A DNA stretch of 54,335 nt, taken from the NCBI GenBank assembly GCA_001600875.1, contig BCLD01000005.1:653550-707884 (forward strand). The letters run 5' to 3'. Made by a program: the position numbers and the translations under genes. The notes beneath the pieces were generated by a model that was not told the origin of the DNA, did not search any database, and was given only the letters and a program-made list of their open reading frames with translations. Source of the stretch: Solicoccozyma terricola (Eukaryota; Basidiomycota; Tremellomycetes; Filobasidiales; Piskurozymaceae). This document shows positions 1 through 11,394 of the stretch, in pieces; the stretch's first letter is position 1; each line of letters starts with the position of its first letter.

Positions 1-74
1 GGGAGGACGTATGGTTTGCCGTTCTCGTCTCGCTGTGGGAGGGGGAGGGAGGGAGGGAGGGAGGGACGGACGGG

Positions 75-103
75 ATGGGATGGGATGGGATGGGATGGGA
101 TGG
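75..103. repeat. GGGAT pentanucleotide tandem repeat in G-rich leader
   Basis: About six direct copies of GGGAT, preceded by a GGGA-rich stretch from about 40 to 65. It lies upstream of the first gene. The region 1-524 is purine-rich on the + strand with no gene I can support, so it is probably promoter or 5' UTR. Runs of four or more G-triplets could form G-quadruplexes, which is an inference only. Confidence 0.8.
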
Positions 104-524
104 ATGTTCAGTCTTTAGCTGTGGCCGACGATGCGATGGCCAGCCAACTCACCACAGACGAGATCCGCATGATGGGTGGGAAGAGCAGTGACCTGCAGCA
201 TTGGAGAGGGATGGGATGAGGAGGAGGAGGCGGGGGATGAGATGTAAGGGGTTGATGTTGCAAGTACACGAGGACGGGGGGATTGTTGTCGATCGAGTTG
301 GTCGATGGATCGTCTTTCATGTGGTCGATGGTGGTGATGATGGTGAGGAGGAGGGGATGGATGGGATGGAGACAGGGGGATGGTATCTACATCATCATCA
401 CCAGGCCATCACCTTCTACCCCACCAGCCTGGTGACCAGCTACCACTCCGACGTCACTCCTATCCACTATCACCACCACCAGCAGTCCCTGCTCACCACC
501 ATCCCCCACCCCCGCCCTCCCGTC

Positions 525-1655
525 ATGGCAGCTGTCATGTCGAGTCAATACACCGCATCACCTCTCTCGACAGCACCTTCATCTTCCACAACGACCAGAA
601 CATCATCACTACGAGGGAGAGAAAGACCTCAACCGACTCAGCAATACCCGACGTTGTCCTCCGTCATCAGATACCACCACCTCGGCGCCGCCTTCAATGA
701 TCCTCATCTGCCAGATGTCAACCAAATGGCTTCCGGATCAGACAGCGAGCAGCGAGCGATGCAAGCTCTCCTCACCCAGTCTACATCTACGTCTACGTCG
801 ACGTCTACGCCTACGCCGACGCCGACGCCGACAGCGAGACTGAGACCATGCAAGAAGGGGGACGAAAAGGCGGTCAAGCTGGAAAGGGTCACCAAATCGA
901 TGGCGATGGTAGGTTGCACCCTATCGATACCCTTCACGAACCAGCCAACCATCACCACCACTGACCCTACACCACATGCTCTCCCACAGCTCAAGGCCAA
1001 TCCACCACCATTCACTCGCACCAATCTCCTCTCTTCCCTCGACTCCGACTCCGGCTCCCGTCCCCCTATCCATCGTTTAATCTCCGACATCAAACACCTC
1101 CCCAACTATCTCCTCCACACACCCATCGTTCGCCAACCTCGCGGACGGATAAAGACATCCAAACTGATGTCCATCCTAGCAGAAGTTCAATCCGAGATGT
1201 ATGCGGAAGATGACGTACCATTCAGAGTAGCATTTGGATTTTCTACTCGAGGGGATGGTGTCTGTATGCATGGTGATAACTTTCTCTCATCATCAACCCC
1301 GTTTGTCGCTCACTCTTTGGCAAGCGACGAGCTATATCCACCCGTCAACCCGAATGTTAATGGCACATACACCAAGATGTCGGAACTGGCAGTGATCCCT
1401 AGAAGAAGGGAAACATGGGATTTCCCTCAAAGCAACGCATACTACACCATGATGCTACGTGGGAGCAGCAAGGAAATGTCAAACGAACCCACAATCATCC
1501 CTGTAGATCAAACCGGGCCGCTGTTTGCATCATCGGCGACGAGTGAACCGCAACGAGCAAAGGAGTTGCACCGAAGAGAATGGAAACGAGGACAAAAGGC
1601 CGTTCGAGCGGATTCCAAGGATAATGATGATATCGACATGTTGTTGAGCCTGTAA
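525..1655 (+). CDS. Unrecognised protein, low-complexity N-terminal half
   Basis: I do not recognise the family. The frame is open from a TTG at 201, but the upstream part is low-complexity and the first convincing ATG is at 525, giving about 376 residues before splicing. The N-terminal third is Ser/Thr/Pro-rich and includes an (ST)n(PT)n stretch encoded by a tandem repeat at 781-835. A likely 81-nt in-frame intron lies at 909-989 (GTAGGT...CCCACAG), so removing it keeps the frame. The C-terminal half is less repetitive and more likely folded. It ends in a basic stretch followed by an acidic DNDDIDMLLSL tail. There is no signal peptide or membrane segment. It is convergent with the methylmalonate-semialdehyde dehydrogenase gene. 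The frame length and composition make coding likely; the exact start and any 5' exons are uncertain. Confidence 0.55.
   Translation: MAAVMSSQYTASPLSTAPSSSTTTRTSSLRGRERPQPTQQYPTLSSVIRYHHLGAAFNDPHLPDVNQMASGSDSEQRAMQALLTQSTSTSTSTSTPTPTPTPTARLRPCKKGDEKAVKLERVTKSMAMVGCTLSIPFTNQPTITTTDPTPHALPQLKANPPPFTRTNLLSSLDSDSGSRPPIHRLISDIKHLPNYLLHTPIVRQPRGRIKTSKLMSILAEVQSEMYAEDDVPFRVAFGFSTRGDGVCMHGDNFLSSSTPFVAHSLASDELYPPVNPNVNGTYTKMSELAVIPRRRETWDFPQSNAYYTMMLRGSSKEMSNEPTIIPVDQTGPLFASSATSEPQRAKELHRREWKRGQKAVRADSKDNDDIDMLLSL
781..835. repeat. Degenerate hexanucleotide tandem repeat inside the first gene
   Basis: Repeats of the type ACGTCT/ACGCCG/ACGCCT encode the alternating Ser-Thr and Pro-Thr run of the first protein. 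This would be a length-variable coding microsatellite. Confidence 0.7.
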
Positions 1656-1935
1656 AGAAGTGACAGGGTGAAAGATGAGTGGATGGCAGAGCAACGACTA
1701 TTTTACGACCCCCCCCCCTTCCTCCCCGTTTGCGTTTTCGGCCTATCATGTGTGCATCCTAGACGTTTTTGTACCAGCTATAGTAGCCGTGCCATACCTA
1801 TATATATATAATGTGTGCATGCAACATGAAGGTTGATACATGGAATGCGAAAAATACCTGGTAAAACCTTTCGAACCTCTGGGTGGGAAACCCCGGACCA
1901 AGACCAAGACGGATGACACAGCTCTAGGCGAGAGA
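1656..1935. other. Convergent 3' intergenic region
   Basis: This is the space between the stop of the first gene (+) and the stop of the dehydrogenase gene (-). It contains a (TA)n run at about 1798-1811 and a C-run near 1710. The TA run could act as a 3'-end processing efficiency element for either transcript, which is inference. No gene is visible. Confidence 0.5.
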
Positions 1936-3699
1936 TCAATGATGGGTTGGCATGACAACGTCGGCCTTGGTCGACAGAGCATCCTCACTCCTCCACAGTG
2001 AAGTGACGGTTTGATTCTGAGTCCAGAAGTCGAGGCCGCTGAAGGGAGAGAGTAGAGTGGTCAGAGGTGGGGGGAACACTAAACGGGAAACGGTTCGTAC
2101 TCACTACTTGCCGTAAAGCGAGTGTCCTCCTAATACGGAACCCTTGTTACCAGACCAAGCGAACTGTGATGTTGGCGTGGTGTTTCGTTAGATGTTGGGT
2201 CTGGTTTTTGCCTACCTGCACATCACCTGCAACGCACCATAGGAAGTGGGACAGGAATAGGAACATTCACTCCGATCTGACCTGCTTGGATCGTCCTCTC
2301 AAATACGCGAGCCGTAGCACCTGATTGTGTGAAGATGGCAGCGCCGTTGCCGTCTGCAGTAGAGAGCGAGGAGAATGAGACATGGGCAACATAACAGAGA
2401 CAGTCACACAAGGGGCACGACACTCACATTTGTTCCGGTTGACAAGAGCAATAGCTTCGGGGAGAGTGTCGACGTTGATCACAGTCAACACCGGTCCAAA
2501 TATCTCGATTCTGACGGGACGTCGTCGTAGTGGGTGTTTAGTTGTGCGCATGGAGCAGGACGATCGCAGGCGGGACAAAACGGACTCACTCGTGACACTT
2601 GTCTCCCTCCTTGGCTTGCAATACCGATGGTCCCACCCAGTTACCATCCGGGAAGCCGTCGACTTGGTGTCCACGACCATCGAGCAGGATCTTGCCACCC
2701 TGTTCCTCACAGGACGCGATGAGACCCTCGATCTTCTCCCTCGCTGCTGGAGAGATTACCGGTCCTCTGTGAGCAGGTGGTATCGGCAGGGGTTAGTTGG
2801 CAAGTTCGTGCTGGGGTGATGGAATAGCGGCCGCGCTCACAAGTCGGCCTCCTTGGCGAACCCATTACCAACCCGCAATGCCTTTGCCTGCTCGATGATA
2901 TCTCCAACCCACTCCTTCGCGTCTCCCACGGTGACTAGAACGCTGAGTGCCATGCATCGTTGTCCGGCGGCACCAAAGGCAGCGCCGGCAATAGCATTCA
3001 ATGCTGCCTGCTTGCTAGCGTCTGGCATGAGGATGGCATGGTTTTTAGCACCCAGGTTGGCCTGGGAGATAGTTGGGTAGGGAGATCGCGTTAGACTGGG
3101 TTGGCATGCTTCGACGGCGGCGGATTAGAACTCACCTGAACCCTCTTGCCATTCGCTCCCGCCCTATCGTATATGTGTTTGCCAGCAGCATCACCACCCA
3201 CAAAGCTGATCGCCTTGATCCTCGGTTCATCACAAAGGAAGTTGACGGTGTCCTTGCCACCGTGAACGATGCTGAGGACACCCTTTGGGACCCCAGCCAT
3301 GACTGCAAGCTCGGTTAGGATGGCTGCCGCTCCTGGATCGCGCTCGGATGGCTTGATGATGAGAGAGTTACCGGCAGAGAGGGCAGTTCCGATGGACCAG
3401 AGCGGGATCATGGCCGGGAAGTTGAATCTGGGAGAGGAGGAGGAGGAGGAGGGGGGGGGGGGGGCGAGACTTAGTCGAGGGAATTACCCAGCAAGAAGGG
3501 GAGGGCCTCCGTCTACTCACGGACAGATGGCAGCACCCACTCCCAACGGAGTCCTCCTGACATACGTGTCCATGTCTTTTGCAACTTCCAGTTTTTCTCC
3601 AAGCAGCATGTTGGGAATCGAGCACATTGCTTCGACGACTTGGAGACCACGCAGGACATCTCCCCTGGCGTCGGCCATGGTTTTTCCTTGCTCGAGACT

Positions 3700-3735
<36 letters not shown>

Positions 3736-4440
3736 CGACGGGGATGGGCGGGGATCAGAGGAGTGTGGTAGACTAGGTAGGGCAAAAGCCGCATCAGGCG
3801 ACTCACACGATCGACCTCGCAACCTCGTCCATGTTGTCCCTGATCAACGCTTGATATCTGTTGCAGGCAGCGAAAAGGCGAATCAGTCAGGTCATTCTCG
3901 GCAAAGATCACACACTGAGCAAAATACGTTCGCGGAAGGGTGGATTGCTCGAGGTCCCTCCGTAGGGTATATCCCACCACGTTCGCCCGAGGAATTATTC
4001 CTCACTCCGTTCGTGAGCACAATTTGTCTTCGCTCCGCGAAAGAAGGTGCTCGCTACCGCGAGCACAATATACACTCTCCCACTCACCTCAACATGATAC
4101 CCTGCCTCATCAGCACACTACCCTGGCCCCATCCATCATCAAAGGCCTTCTGAGCCGCATCGACAGCTCTTGTAAGCTCGGACTGCGTGGCTTGCGGTGT
4201 AGTGGTAAGCAGCTTGTTGGTTGATGGATCCATCACTTTGTAACCCTTGTCTACGCCGTTCTCTGCCGCCACCCACTCTCCCGCGATGAAGAGTTTTGTG
4301 CCATGAGGGTCATCGGGAGAAGTGGAAGTGCCCTTCCAGGAGTGCTTGGTTGGTGGGATGTGGGAGGAGGTGGAGGTGGTGGCAAAGGAGCGAGAGATGG
4401 TGGTGGGGATGGAGCGACGAGTGGATACGAAGCGAAGCAT
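1936..4440 (-). CDS. Methylmalonate-semialdehyde dehydrogenase (acylating), mitochondrial
   Basis: CoA-acylating aldehyde dehydrogenase of the ALDH6A1/MmsA type. In valine catabolism it converts methylmalonate semialdehyde to propionyl-CoA, and it also acts on malonate semialdehyde. The N-terminus is Arg/Ser/Thr-rich ([10 protein letters not shown]...), typical of a mitochondrial presequence. Family motifs seen are [46 protein letters not shown], the active-site [10 protein letters not shown] with the catalytic Cys, IFGPVLTV and the C-terminal [16 protein letters not shown]. Ten exons can be joined in frame: 4440-4088, 3857-3807, 3697-3521, 3427-3136, 3061-2841, 2766-2590, 2510-2428, 2353-2238, 2163-2105 and 2038-1936. 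Intron 1 is long (230 nt) and carries a repeat shared with other long introns. Intron 2 has 36 C directly before its AG. The gene is divergent from 3-hydroxyisobutyrate dehydrogenase, the preceding pathway step. Confidence 0.93.
3451..3464. repeat. G14 run (C-tract in the sense of the intron)
   Basis: Lies in intron 3 of the semialdehyde dehydrogenase gene. In the transcript it is a C14 followed by (TCC)n, just upstream of the CCCAG acceptor, so it forms the polypyrimidine tract. Confidence 0.8.
3700..3735. repeat. G36 homopolymer (C36 before a 3' splice site)
   Basis: In the minus-strand transcript 36 C residues directly abut the AG at 3699-3698 that ends intron 2 of the semialdehyde dehydrogenase gene. 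The length is probably approximate, because such runs are hard to sequence. Confidence 0.85.
3858..4087 (-). other. Long intron 1 of methylmalonate-semialdehyde dehydrogenase with repeat motifs
   Basis: This 230-nt intron (GTGAGT...CAACAG, phase 2) is about three times the usual length here. In sense orientation it holds degenerate units such as CGCGGTAGCGAGCACC, CGCGGAGCGAAG and CACGAACGGAGTGAGG. These resemble units in the porin intron at 53171-53254. There are short inverted repeats (GTGCTCGC/GCGAGCAC). No ORF is seen. Confidence 0.6.
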
Positions 4441-4963
4441 GGTGGTGGTGGTGGTGGTTGGCCCGGGTTTGGTAAGTGAATGGAGGTAGGATGTACTGTT
4501 TGCGTCTGCGTCTACGTCTGCGTCTGACGTCTACTTGCTACAACCAAAACCCCCTCCCAGGATAAATACCACCACCTGGTCCACCCTCTTAACCGACAGA
4601 GATTGGTTTCCAATTTTCGCTTGTCGGTTAGTCGCTTCATCCCTCGGCTCGAGGGGGTTCGAGCGGGGTGGCGACGCGGGGGGGGCCGGGGTGGGGTATG
4701 TCCGTGTGTGTTGTTCGACGATGTCCGCGAGCTGCCTCTATCGGGGATCCCCGGGGTGCCCCATGTCCGTCTACCCCGAATCACGTGGCCCGGTGCCCGC
4801 GGGAGATAGCCGATGCCCCGCCCTGGACGGCGAAATACAAATATTCCGAGTGGAGAGAGGACATCCTCGTGTTTCATCTTCAGTCCTCACATACATATCA
4901 TCGTCACCCACCCACCGATCCACCTACCCACCTACTCACCCACCTACTCACACACACCCCACC
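4441..4963. promoter_or_regulatory. Shared divergent promoter of two valine-degradation genes
   Basis: These 523 bp separate the two start codons. They contain a CACGTG E-box at 4782-4787, a TGACGT half-site near 4525, a GC-rich palindromic stretch near 4745-4760 (GGGATCCCCGGGG) and a degenerate GCGTCT repeat at 4501-4532. Close to the + start the sequence becomes a CA-rich leader of CCCACCTACTCA-type repeats, likely 5' UTR. No unrelated gene is visible. A shared regulatory role is inferred from the layout. Confidence 0.6.
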
Positions 4964-6520
4964 ATGCGCTCCACTTCCATCCTCAGACAGGCTGCTGCAG
5001 TGGCATCCCATAGAGGTGTTGATCGAGCGAGCACCATCGGCTTCATCGGTGTCGGTTAGTCCCAACCCAGTAGTGCGTGGGAGCGCAACGCTGACCCTCC
5101 TGCTCCCATGCCAACATCACCCAGGTCTCATGGGTAAGGAAATGTTCCGTAACCTGATCACCAAGACACGTCAACAGACCTCGACCAAACCGTCGTCCTA
5201 CGTCGTCTGCGATGTTAGTGAGGCCAACGTCAAGATCTTTCTAGAGGAGATGAGGAAGTTGGGAGTTGCGACGGGAGAAGCAGAGGGTTTGATTAGGGTA
5301 GCCAAGAGTAGGTGGTAGTAGATTATTCTTTCTCGTCCCATCTCCATTCTACCCCTGTTCCATCATCTCCGTCTGCGGCTCCGACTCAGGCTCACAATCC
5401 ATACCCATCCCCCCCCCCCCCTCTCCCCCATCACAGACCCCGAGGAAGTCGCCATCCTTTCATCCACCATCGTCTCCATGATTCCAACCTCCCAACACGT
5501 TCGCTCCGTTTACGTCGGCACAGGCTCCAACTCATCCTCCGGGACTATCCTATCCGCTCTTAAATCCGGAAAACTATCACAAGAGCAGATCAAACAGACA
5601 TTGTGTATGGATGAAAGTACCATCGAAATGGCGGTTAGTAAAGCGGTTAGCGAAGAGATGGAAGCGAGTGGAGTGAGCTGTATGGATGCGCCCGTCAGTG
5701 GAGGTAAGAGATTTGACCACATTTTGACGGATCAAAGCATCACATCACATCTAACGCGTCTCGTCGACTCCTCAACAGGCGTCATCGGAGCCAAGAACGG
5801 CACTCTCACCATCATGGTCGGATCGTCCTCCCAAGACTCCTTTGAACGAGCAAAGCCGGTATTGCAAACAATGGGTAAAAAAGTCTTGAGGTGTGGGGAT
5901 CTAGGAGCTGGTTTGGCAGCCAAGATTGCTAACAAGTGGGTGTTAAGACGTCGGGCCGTGGTGTGATAGAGCGTTGGTCGAAGGTTGAAGGCTGAACATT
6001 TGGACTACCTTTTCCCCGCACAAAGCTTGATGCTTGGTATCTCGATGTTGGGTCTGTCGTGAGTTGCCTGCGTTTCATTTCGTACGCCAGTCTGACTGTT
6101 GACCGCTGACCGCCAACCGCCGACCGCCGACCGCTTCTTCCCCGTGCCCCATCCCCATCCAGCGAGGCAATGCTCCTCGGTGAACATCTCGGTCTCGACG
6201 CACAGATCCTCGGCGACATCATCAACACCTCCACCGGTCAATCTTGGGCTTCCTCGGTCAACTTCCCCGTCCCATCCGTCACCATCGACAACACTGACCC
6301 ACCAGCCCACCGCGAATACGCAGGTGGATTCGTCACCAAACTAGCTCACAAGGACCTTGCACTCGCCGTTTCAGCCGCAAACGAGATTGGAGAACCGCTA
6401 AAGTTGGGAAGGTTGACCGAGGAGTTGTACAGAAAGATCGCAGCCCCAGATCACCCGTACGCTAACAAGGACTTTTCAATCGTCTACAAGTGGTTGTCAG
6501 AGGGCGGTGTCGAGAAATAG
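4964..6520 (+). CDS. 3-hydroxyisobutyrate dehydrogenase, mitochondrial
   Basis: NAD-dependent oxidation of 3-hydroxyisobutyrate to methylmalonate semialdehyde in valine catabolism. The product is the substrate of the divergently encoded dehydrogenase. The N-terminus MRSTSILRQAAAVASHRG looks like a mitochondrial presequence. The Rossmann glycine motif GFIGVGLMG is rebuilt across intron 1. Also seen are the DAPVSGG substrate-binding motif and the GAGLAAKIANN motif with the catalytic Lys. The C-terminus reads HKDLALAVSAANEIGEPL and ends NKDFSIVYKWL. Exons: 4964-5054, 5125-5307, 5437-5703, 5779-5935, 6026-6058 (only 33 nt) and 6163-6520. The intron before exon 3 ends in a C-rich tract. The intron before exon 6 contains a GACCGCC-type tandem repeat (6109-6133). 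Length and motifs fit the family. Confidence 0.94.
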
Positions 6521-6642
6521 GGGGTCATATAGACTGAAGCAGTTGCATGCCTTGTCGCCATGAGAGCATGTACATATCGCTTACGAAGTACATGTCCATT
6601 CTCGTCTACAACCCATATGCATAGCATATCGATTTGAACATT

Positions 6643-9600
6643 TCACCATACATCCAATCCCTCAACCAACACTCGCGTCGTGGCTTCGTACACGCTCGGC
6701 AAATGGTCGTGCAGCATCGTACGCGTGAAAATCGCTATCAAAGACGTTCGCTTCAGCATCTACCTAAACCCCCCCGTCGACACCGCCACCTCCCTTTCAG
6801 ACTCACGTTCACCAAACCTCGCTCGTACGTTGCCAACCTCTCGCAGAATCGCACGATGCCCTTCCTTCCGCGTCTGACGAGCAATGTCCTGCGTGACAAA
6901 CACCGTCGACATTTCCATCTCATAAACCTTGCCAGCCGGTAGCAATTTGTCGGAATCCATGTCTGGTGTTCGAAATGTCAGTCGGGAGCCACCGTGTAAA
7001 GGTCATATTCAACACCTACCTGCTCTCACTGAGACGTCGTAGAGAAAGTGGAGGGTCAGCTACGCCCACCAACCGCTTCGTACGCCTAAAATGACGAAAC
7101 CTCACTAGTCTTGATAAGGCTCCATAACCAGTCCGTCTCATGAGCGGAACCTGATCTGGTGCCGGGCACTTCTGCCACAGCCTCCAGTGCTGGGTCTACG
7201 TACCCCTCCTCGTCAGCACGGTTCCGGCCCTTCCGAACAGCCTGTCCATCGACAATGGGAGGGGTATTATATGTCGATGCCAGTGAAGAAAACCCAGAGT
7301 GCTTTCGCCCCACACTTTCCTTGGATTTGCGTTGATACAAACCGACCGCCTGTGGAAAAAGTAGCAAATGAGACTCATTCGACTCGTGGTGGGAGCCATA
7401 GACCTCACCCTTCCCACAATCTCTTCCGCAACCGATCCCTCCTCGTACAGAGTTATGGCAATGTTCTTCATGTCACGCAGCACTCCCAAAGAGAGGCACG
7501 TCTGTTGCGGCAAGTGGTTCCAACATTCACTACATGATCACCTATCAATGTATGCCCTGACTCACGATCACATCCGATCCGTTAACACAGGAAGTCACCA
7601 ATCCTCGAGCGTAATCCGCCAGATCTGGAGATGCCACACAAGGTGGGCCACTGCAAGATTCATCAGACCGTGTCAATATGATTGCAATGAGAGCGCTGCT
7701 CGCTACTCACTATGCATAACAATGAATAGGTCTGCCCGCGGGAAATCCAGACGCTGCACTGGTCACGAAAGCAGTGTTGGATGAGCTGCCCTGAGCGAGC
7801 GAGCCGCTCAGATTGTTCTTCGGAGCTGAACAAGCTATTGCCAACAGAGACGCCACTCCTCCGCCGAGACTATGTCCAGTCAGGACGAGTCTGCGTGGTG
7901 GGATTTTAAGCATTCAGCGTCAGGACCAAGATCTTGGAAGAGGCCACTCACCCATAATCCTTATGTTGAGCAAGTGTTTGTCGCACGGTCTCGTGCACTA
8001 CGCTCTTTGGATCACGCAGTTGCAGAGCCGCTTGCCTGTCGAGGGAGTTAGCACGGCTCTGCCTGTTAAAGTCGGCGACGCTCACCACATGCCCTCGTGG
8101 ACAAAATACGAGGCCTCGGGATCGCCTCCGTCAACTTCTATAGCGATGCTGTCGCATCTGTGTCAGGCAATACGGAGCTTGAGTGTAGAAGGCTTGGGGA
8201 TATCGAAATCTAGACTCACGTAAGATCTACCAGGATGTCAGACAGCCCAAGAGATCCTCTGCAAGTCAGTACGATGCTTTGCTTTGCATGGTCCACTGTA
8301 ACATAGTGCACAAGCGCTGGAGCCTTGTCGGACACAAGCGGTGCGGGGCAATATCCACTAAGCAGTATGCTATCTATGGGAAGATTGGTGTGCTGGGATT
8401 TATCCACGGGGATTCTTCAGCCAAAAGCGACTATCAAATGTATGCTCTACTCACAGCAGCGAATGACCAGGAGTTGGCATGATGCGTGCCAGTGGTGGGG
8501 TAGTTAAAATCAGTTGTGCCCATGCCGAGGAGCTTCAAAAAGTTTTGCTGTAATGGACGATTCGAGATGAGTTCCTTGCGAGCGGCACAACACATCTGGG
8601 ATGCTTACGCCATATGCCGCGCTTGCAACTGCGGAAAGAGTAAGACCTCAGTATTCAAAAGTTACAGAATGTTGCAGTAAAGCACACTTACATTTCATGT
8701 AACGGTGCAAGTTTGAGATCAAGTGAGACGGAGGCCAAAGCCCTGAAACTTCTTCTTCCTTCGGTACCGACTGGTCTGCCACAGAGTGAACCATCGACCT
8801 GGTCTCGTGGAAGTGGGACTCTCCTCGTATGCGAGACGAATGAGGTGCGTTGACGGTCTGTTTCGCCGGGGGAGCCTCTCTAGGTGGCTGTCGAGGACGA
8901 GGTGTCCTAGAATTATCGCTGGAGTCCAACTCGTCAATGACAAGCGAAGTATGCGACTGATCCATCGAACTCTGAGACGATGTCTCGCTAGGTTCAAAGA
9001 TGACTTGCTTTCCGGACTGTTTTCGCTTTGTTCCTGTCAGTGCGAGGCGTGCACGATCGACAGCTCTGCCTAGCCCCGAGTTGCTCAGACTTCCTTTGAG
9101 CGATCGCCTCGGGGAGTTTGCTGGTGTGAAGGGTGGCGGCGATGGGAGATCCGCAGCCCGACGGGCCGCCATAGATACCTGGGAAGCTGAAGGAGACTCA
9201 CTTCCTGCTACCGAGCTATCGGTCGACATCCGAGACGGAGAAGATCCGGGTGTGACAGGTCGCCATTCGAGTCGGCGTACATCACTTCTAGCAGCTCGTG
9301 GTCTGTCTAGCGCTCTGGCAGGCAGACGAATGGTCGGCTCGTCGTCCTCATCATCGTCTTGCTCAAGCACAATGCGGCGAGTTGTTGTCCTTTTCTGCAT
9401 CAACTTTGTGGTCATTGTCCGCAGGATGGTCTCGAAACGTTTCGCGTTCTCCTGTGGTCGATCAAGGGCATCGCGATACGAAGAATGGATCACCGACTGG
9501 CCGTTGGCGGCTTCCGGTATAGGTCCCCTCTCTATCGCATGATCCCGCAGGAGTTCCTCGACTTCAATCCACTCATCCATATCTACGAATGCTGAGCCGC

Positions 9601-11394
9601 GACGGGTTTGTCTGCCGCTGGACAGTATGCTCGATGCAGGCCTTTTCTGGCGATGCACGATGGTGACAGTGGGATCTTCCGACATTCGACCTGGTCTAGT
9701 CTCGCGCGATATCTCTTCGCTATCCGAGTCCATATGAATGTCGTGAGGGAAGTAAATTTCGTCCAGAGGCACTCTATGCAGAGTCGCCCGTTGCGCCATG
9801 GTTTGGGTCTCAATAACCTCTTCTTGAATCTGCAGGATTCTGCGAGAACGTCTCCTCTGACGAGATGTGATGGTCCCTTCGACAAGTTCATCTCCTGACT
9901 CGCCCACAAAGTCATCGAGCTCTCCAAGGATATCCTGTGCCTGAACCGTTTCCATATGACAACTTTGCGGAGTAGATGCTTCACTGCCAGTTCCGATGGT
10001 GTTTGAAGAGCGACGAGGTGAAGGGGTTTGTAAAGAAGCTCTCCAGTCGTCGTCGTTGTTTTGAATAGTAGGGAGGGGCTTGTTCTCTCCATCACGGAGT
10101 GCACCTTCTAGTTGAGTAGACCCACGCTGTTCCTGTTGCCCTGAAATCACAGTACAGTCGTAGAGGCTGCGGATAGACGATTAGCTGAGCCATATTGGCA
10201 GTAAAGTTGACAGTGACATTCTGCACTAACACCTTCAGTCCCAAATTTGGTAATTGTCTGGCCCACGTAGCCTGAACGGAGCGCCAAATCGAGTCAGCCA
10301 GGTGGAAAAAAAAATGCATTGCTATCGATACACTCACATTTTGTAGACATGCGAATGCTGTCAAAGCCTTGGTTAGAGCTGTCCATGATGCCACCTTGCT
10401 CTTTCCCGCTGCTTCGAAGCGGGGATCTTGAAGAAGCTCTTTTTGTACCAAGGATATGATGGAAGCTAGACTACGAGATGTCTCGTTGGAGCCGAAGATG
10501 GCATCAAAGGCGTTGACGGATTCCTCCGCTGTCGTGTTGGTATGAGCTATACGGTTTTTTTCCAGGTCCGATGTACTCTCTTACTTACCAACGGCATGTG
10601 TCGACTTTAAAGCTGTCGACACCAAGCTGAATCCAGACATGGTAAATAGCTCTGCCATTGAGAAGCTAAGAAAGGATTGCAATACGGCGTGTCAACGTGG
10701 AAACGATGTATGGCGGGTTGATGAGTAGACGATCAGACTGACGTATGGTGCAGAAAGTACACGCCAACGTTTGTATAACAGTCCAGGATCCTTAGGAAGT
10801 TGTTTCTGAGGGTGACAACTCGATTCCGGTTAGTATTCTAATCAGTAATGAGGACTCCACCTCCTCCAGGCTCACCTAGTAACATCCGCCTCATCTCCGG
10901 ATGGAGCTGCGCCTATCGAAGCAAATCCGCGTTCGGTCAGAAGATACGAAGTTCTCGCCGCGGTCACGGCTGAGATGAGCATCCGTCGCGTGATTCCGAG
11001 AGATACTTGGGTAGAGTAGCTGAAAGGGAGATGTACGAGAGTTCAGTGACATAGATAGATGCCCGCACACACCATTATTATTCAAGACTACTTACCGGCT
11101 CGACTCCAACATTGCCTCGAGGAAGAATGCTGTGACGCGGATGCTGACCCTAGTTCCGAGTGCTAGAGCGGTCACCAGCTGAGCAAAAGGAGCTGGCAAG
11201 ATCGTTCCCCCGACCAACGCGAGTTGAGAGAGTGGGAAGGGGAGACTTGAAGCGGTGCTGGTAGCGTTCCGAGTGAGCGCTCGCAGAGCTGAAGAAAGTG
11301 CTTCCTCGCGCGTCGACGCATCGACCTCATCCCCGTCCATGCCGAAATGCCCGACGGCGGTTGGGTCATTGATGTGGCCAGGGATGGAGCTCAT
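6643..11394 (-). CDS. Class 3 lipase, sn1-specific diacylglycerol-lipase-like
   Basis: Alpha/beta-hydrolase of the lipase-3 fold, closest in motif order to DAG lipases that hydrolyse membrane diacylglycerol. In transcript order: an N-terminal region from MSSIPGHIND with a hydrophobic stretch (about residues 45-90); a roughly 500-residue acidic/Ser-rich segment (10150-8697) that looks disordered; ASAAYGQNFLKLLGMG; IVLTCRGSLGLSDILVDLT (oxyanion region); the nucleophile LVLTGHSLGGG near 7868; the catalytic-Asp region about 7600-7400; KLLPAGKVYEM; and MLHDHLPSVYEA with the candidate catalytic His near the C-terminus. The last join (introns at about 6820-6750) is needed to pass a TAG. Many small exons are inferred, including one of 20 nt at 8609-8628. 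The gene is convergent with 3-hydroxyisobutyrate dehydrogenase and divergent from chitin synthase. Full exon structure is not resolved here. Confidence 0.85.
8609..8628 (-). other. 20-nt microexon in the lipase gene
   Basis: The upstream exon ends ATG AAA T before GTAAGTGTG (8697). This 20-nt exon starts after CCGCAG and ends before GTAAGC, and the next exon begins CAAAACTTT. The join reads MKFASAAYGQNFLKLLGMG, which matches the conserved ASAAYG..FL segment before the catalytic domain of fungal lipases of this type. No other nearby join keeps the frame. Confidence 0.75.

Noticed and set aside
704..1105. Minus-strand ORF with GVGVGVDVDVDVD repeat
   Set aside because: Antisense of the (ST)n(PT)n repeat of the first gene; the repeat keeps both strands open.
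6746..6818. Frameshift or premature stop near the lipase C-terminus
   Set aside because: The in-frame TAG is removed by a 72-nt intron (GTGAGT...GATAG) that rejoins RFGE to the segment before MLHDHLP, so no mutation is needed.
9000..9542. Plus-strand ORF of 180 residues
   Set aside because: It lies opposite the long low-complexity exon of the lipase gene, has no motif, and is a shadow of that exon.
9583..10104. 173-residue minus-strand ORF overlapping the lipase linker
   Set aside because: It is a second frame of the same low-complexity exon; the other frame joins flanking lipase exons.
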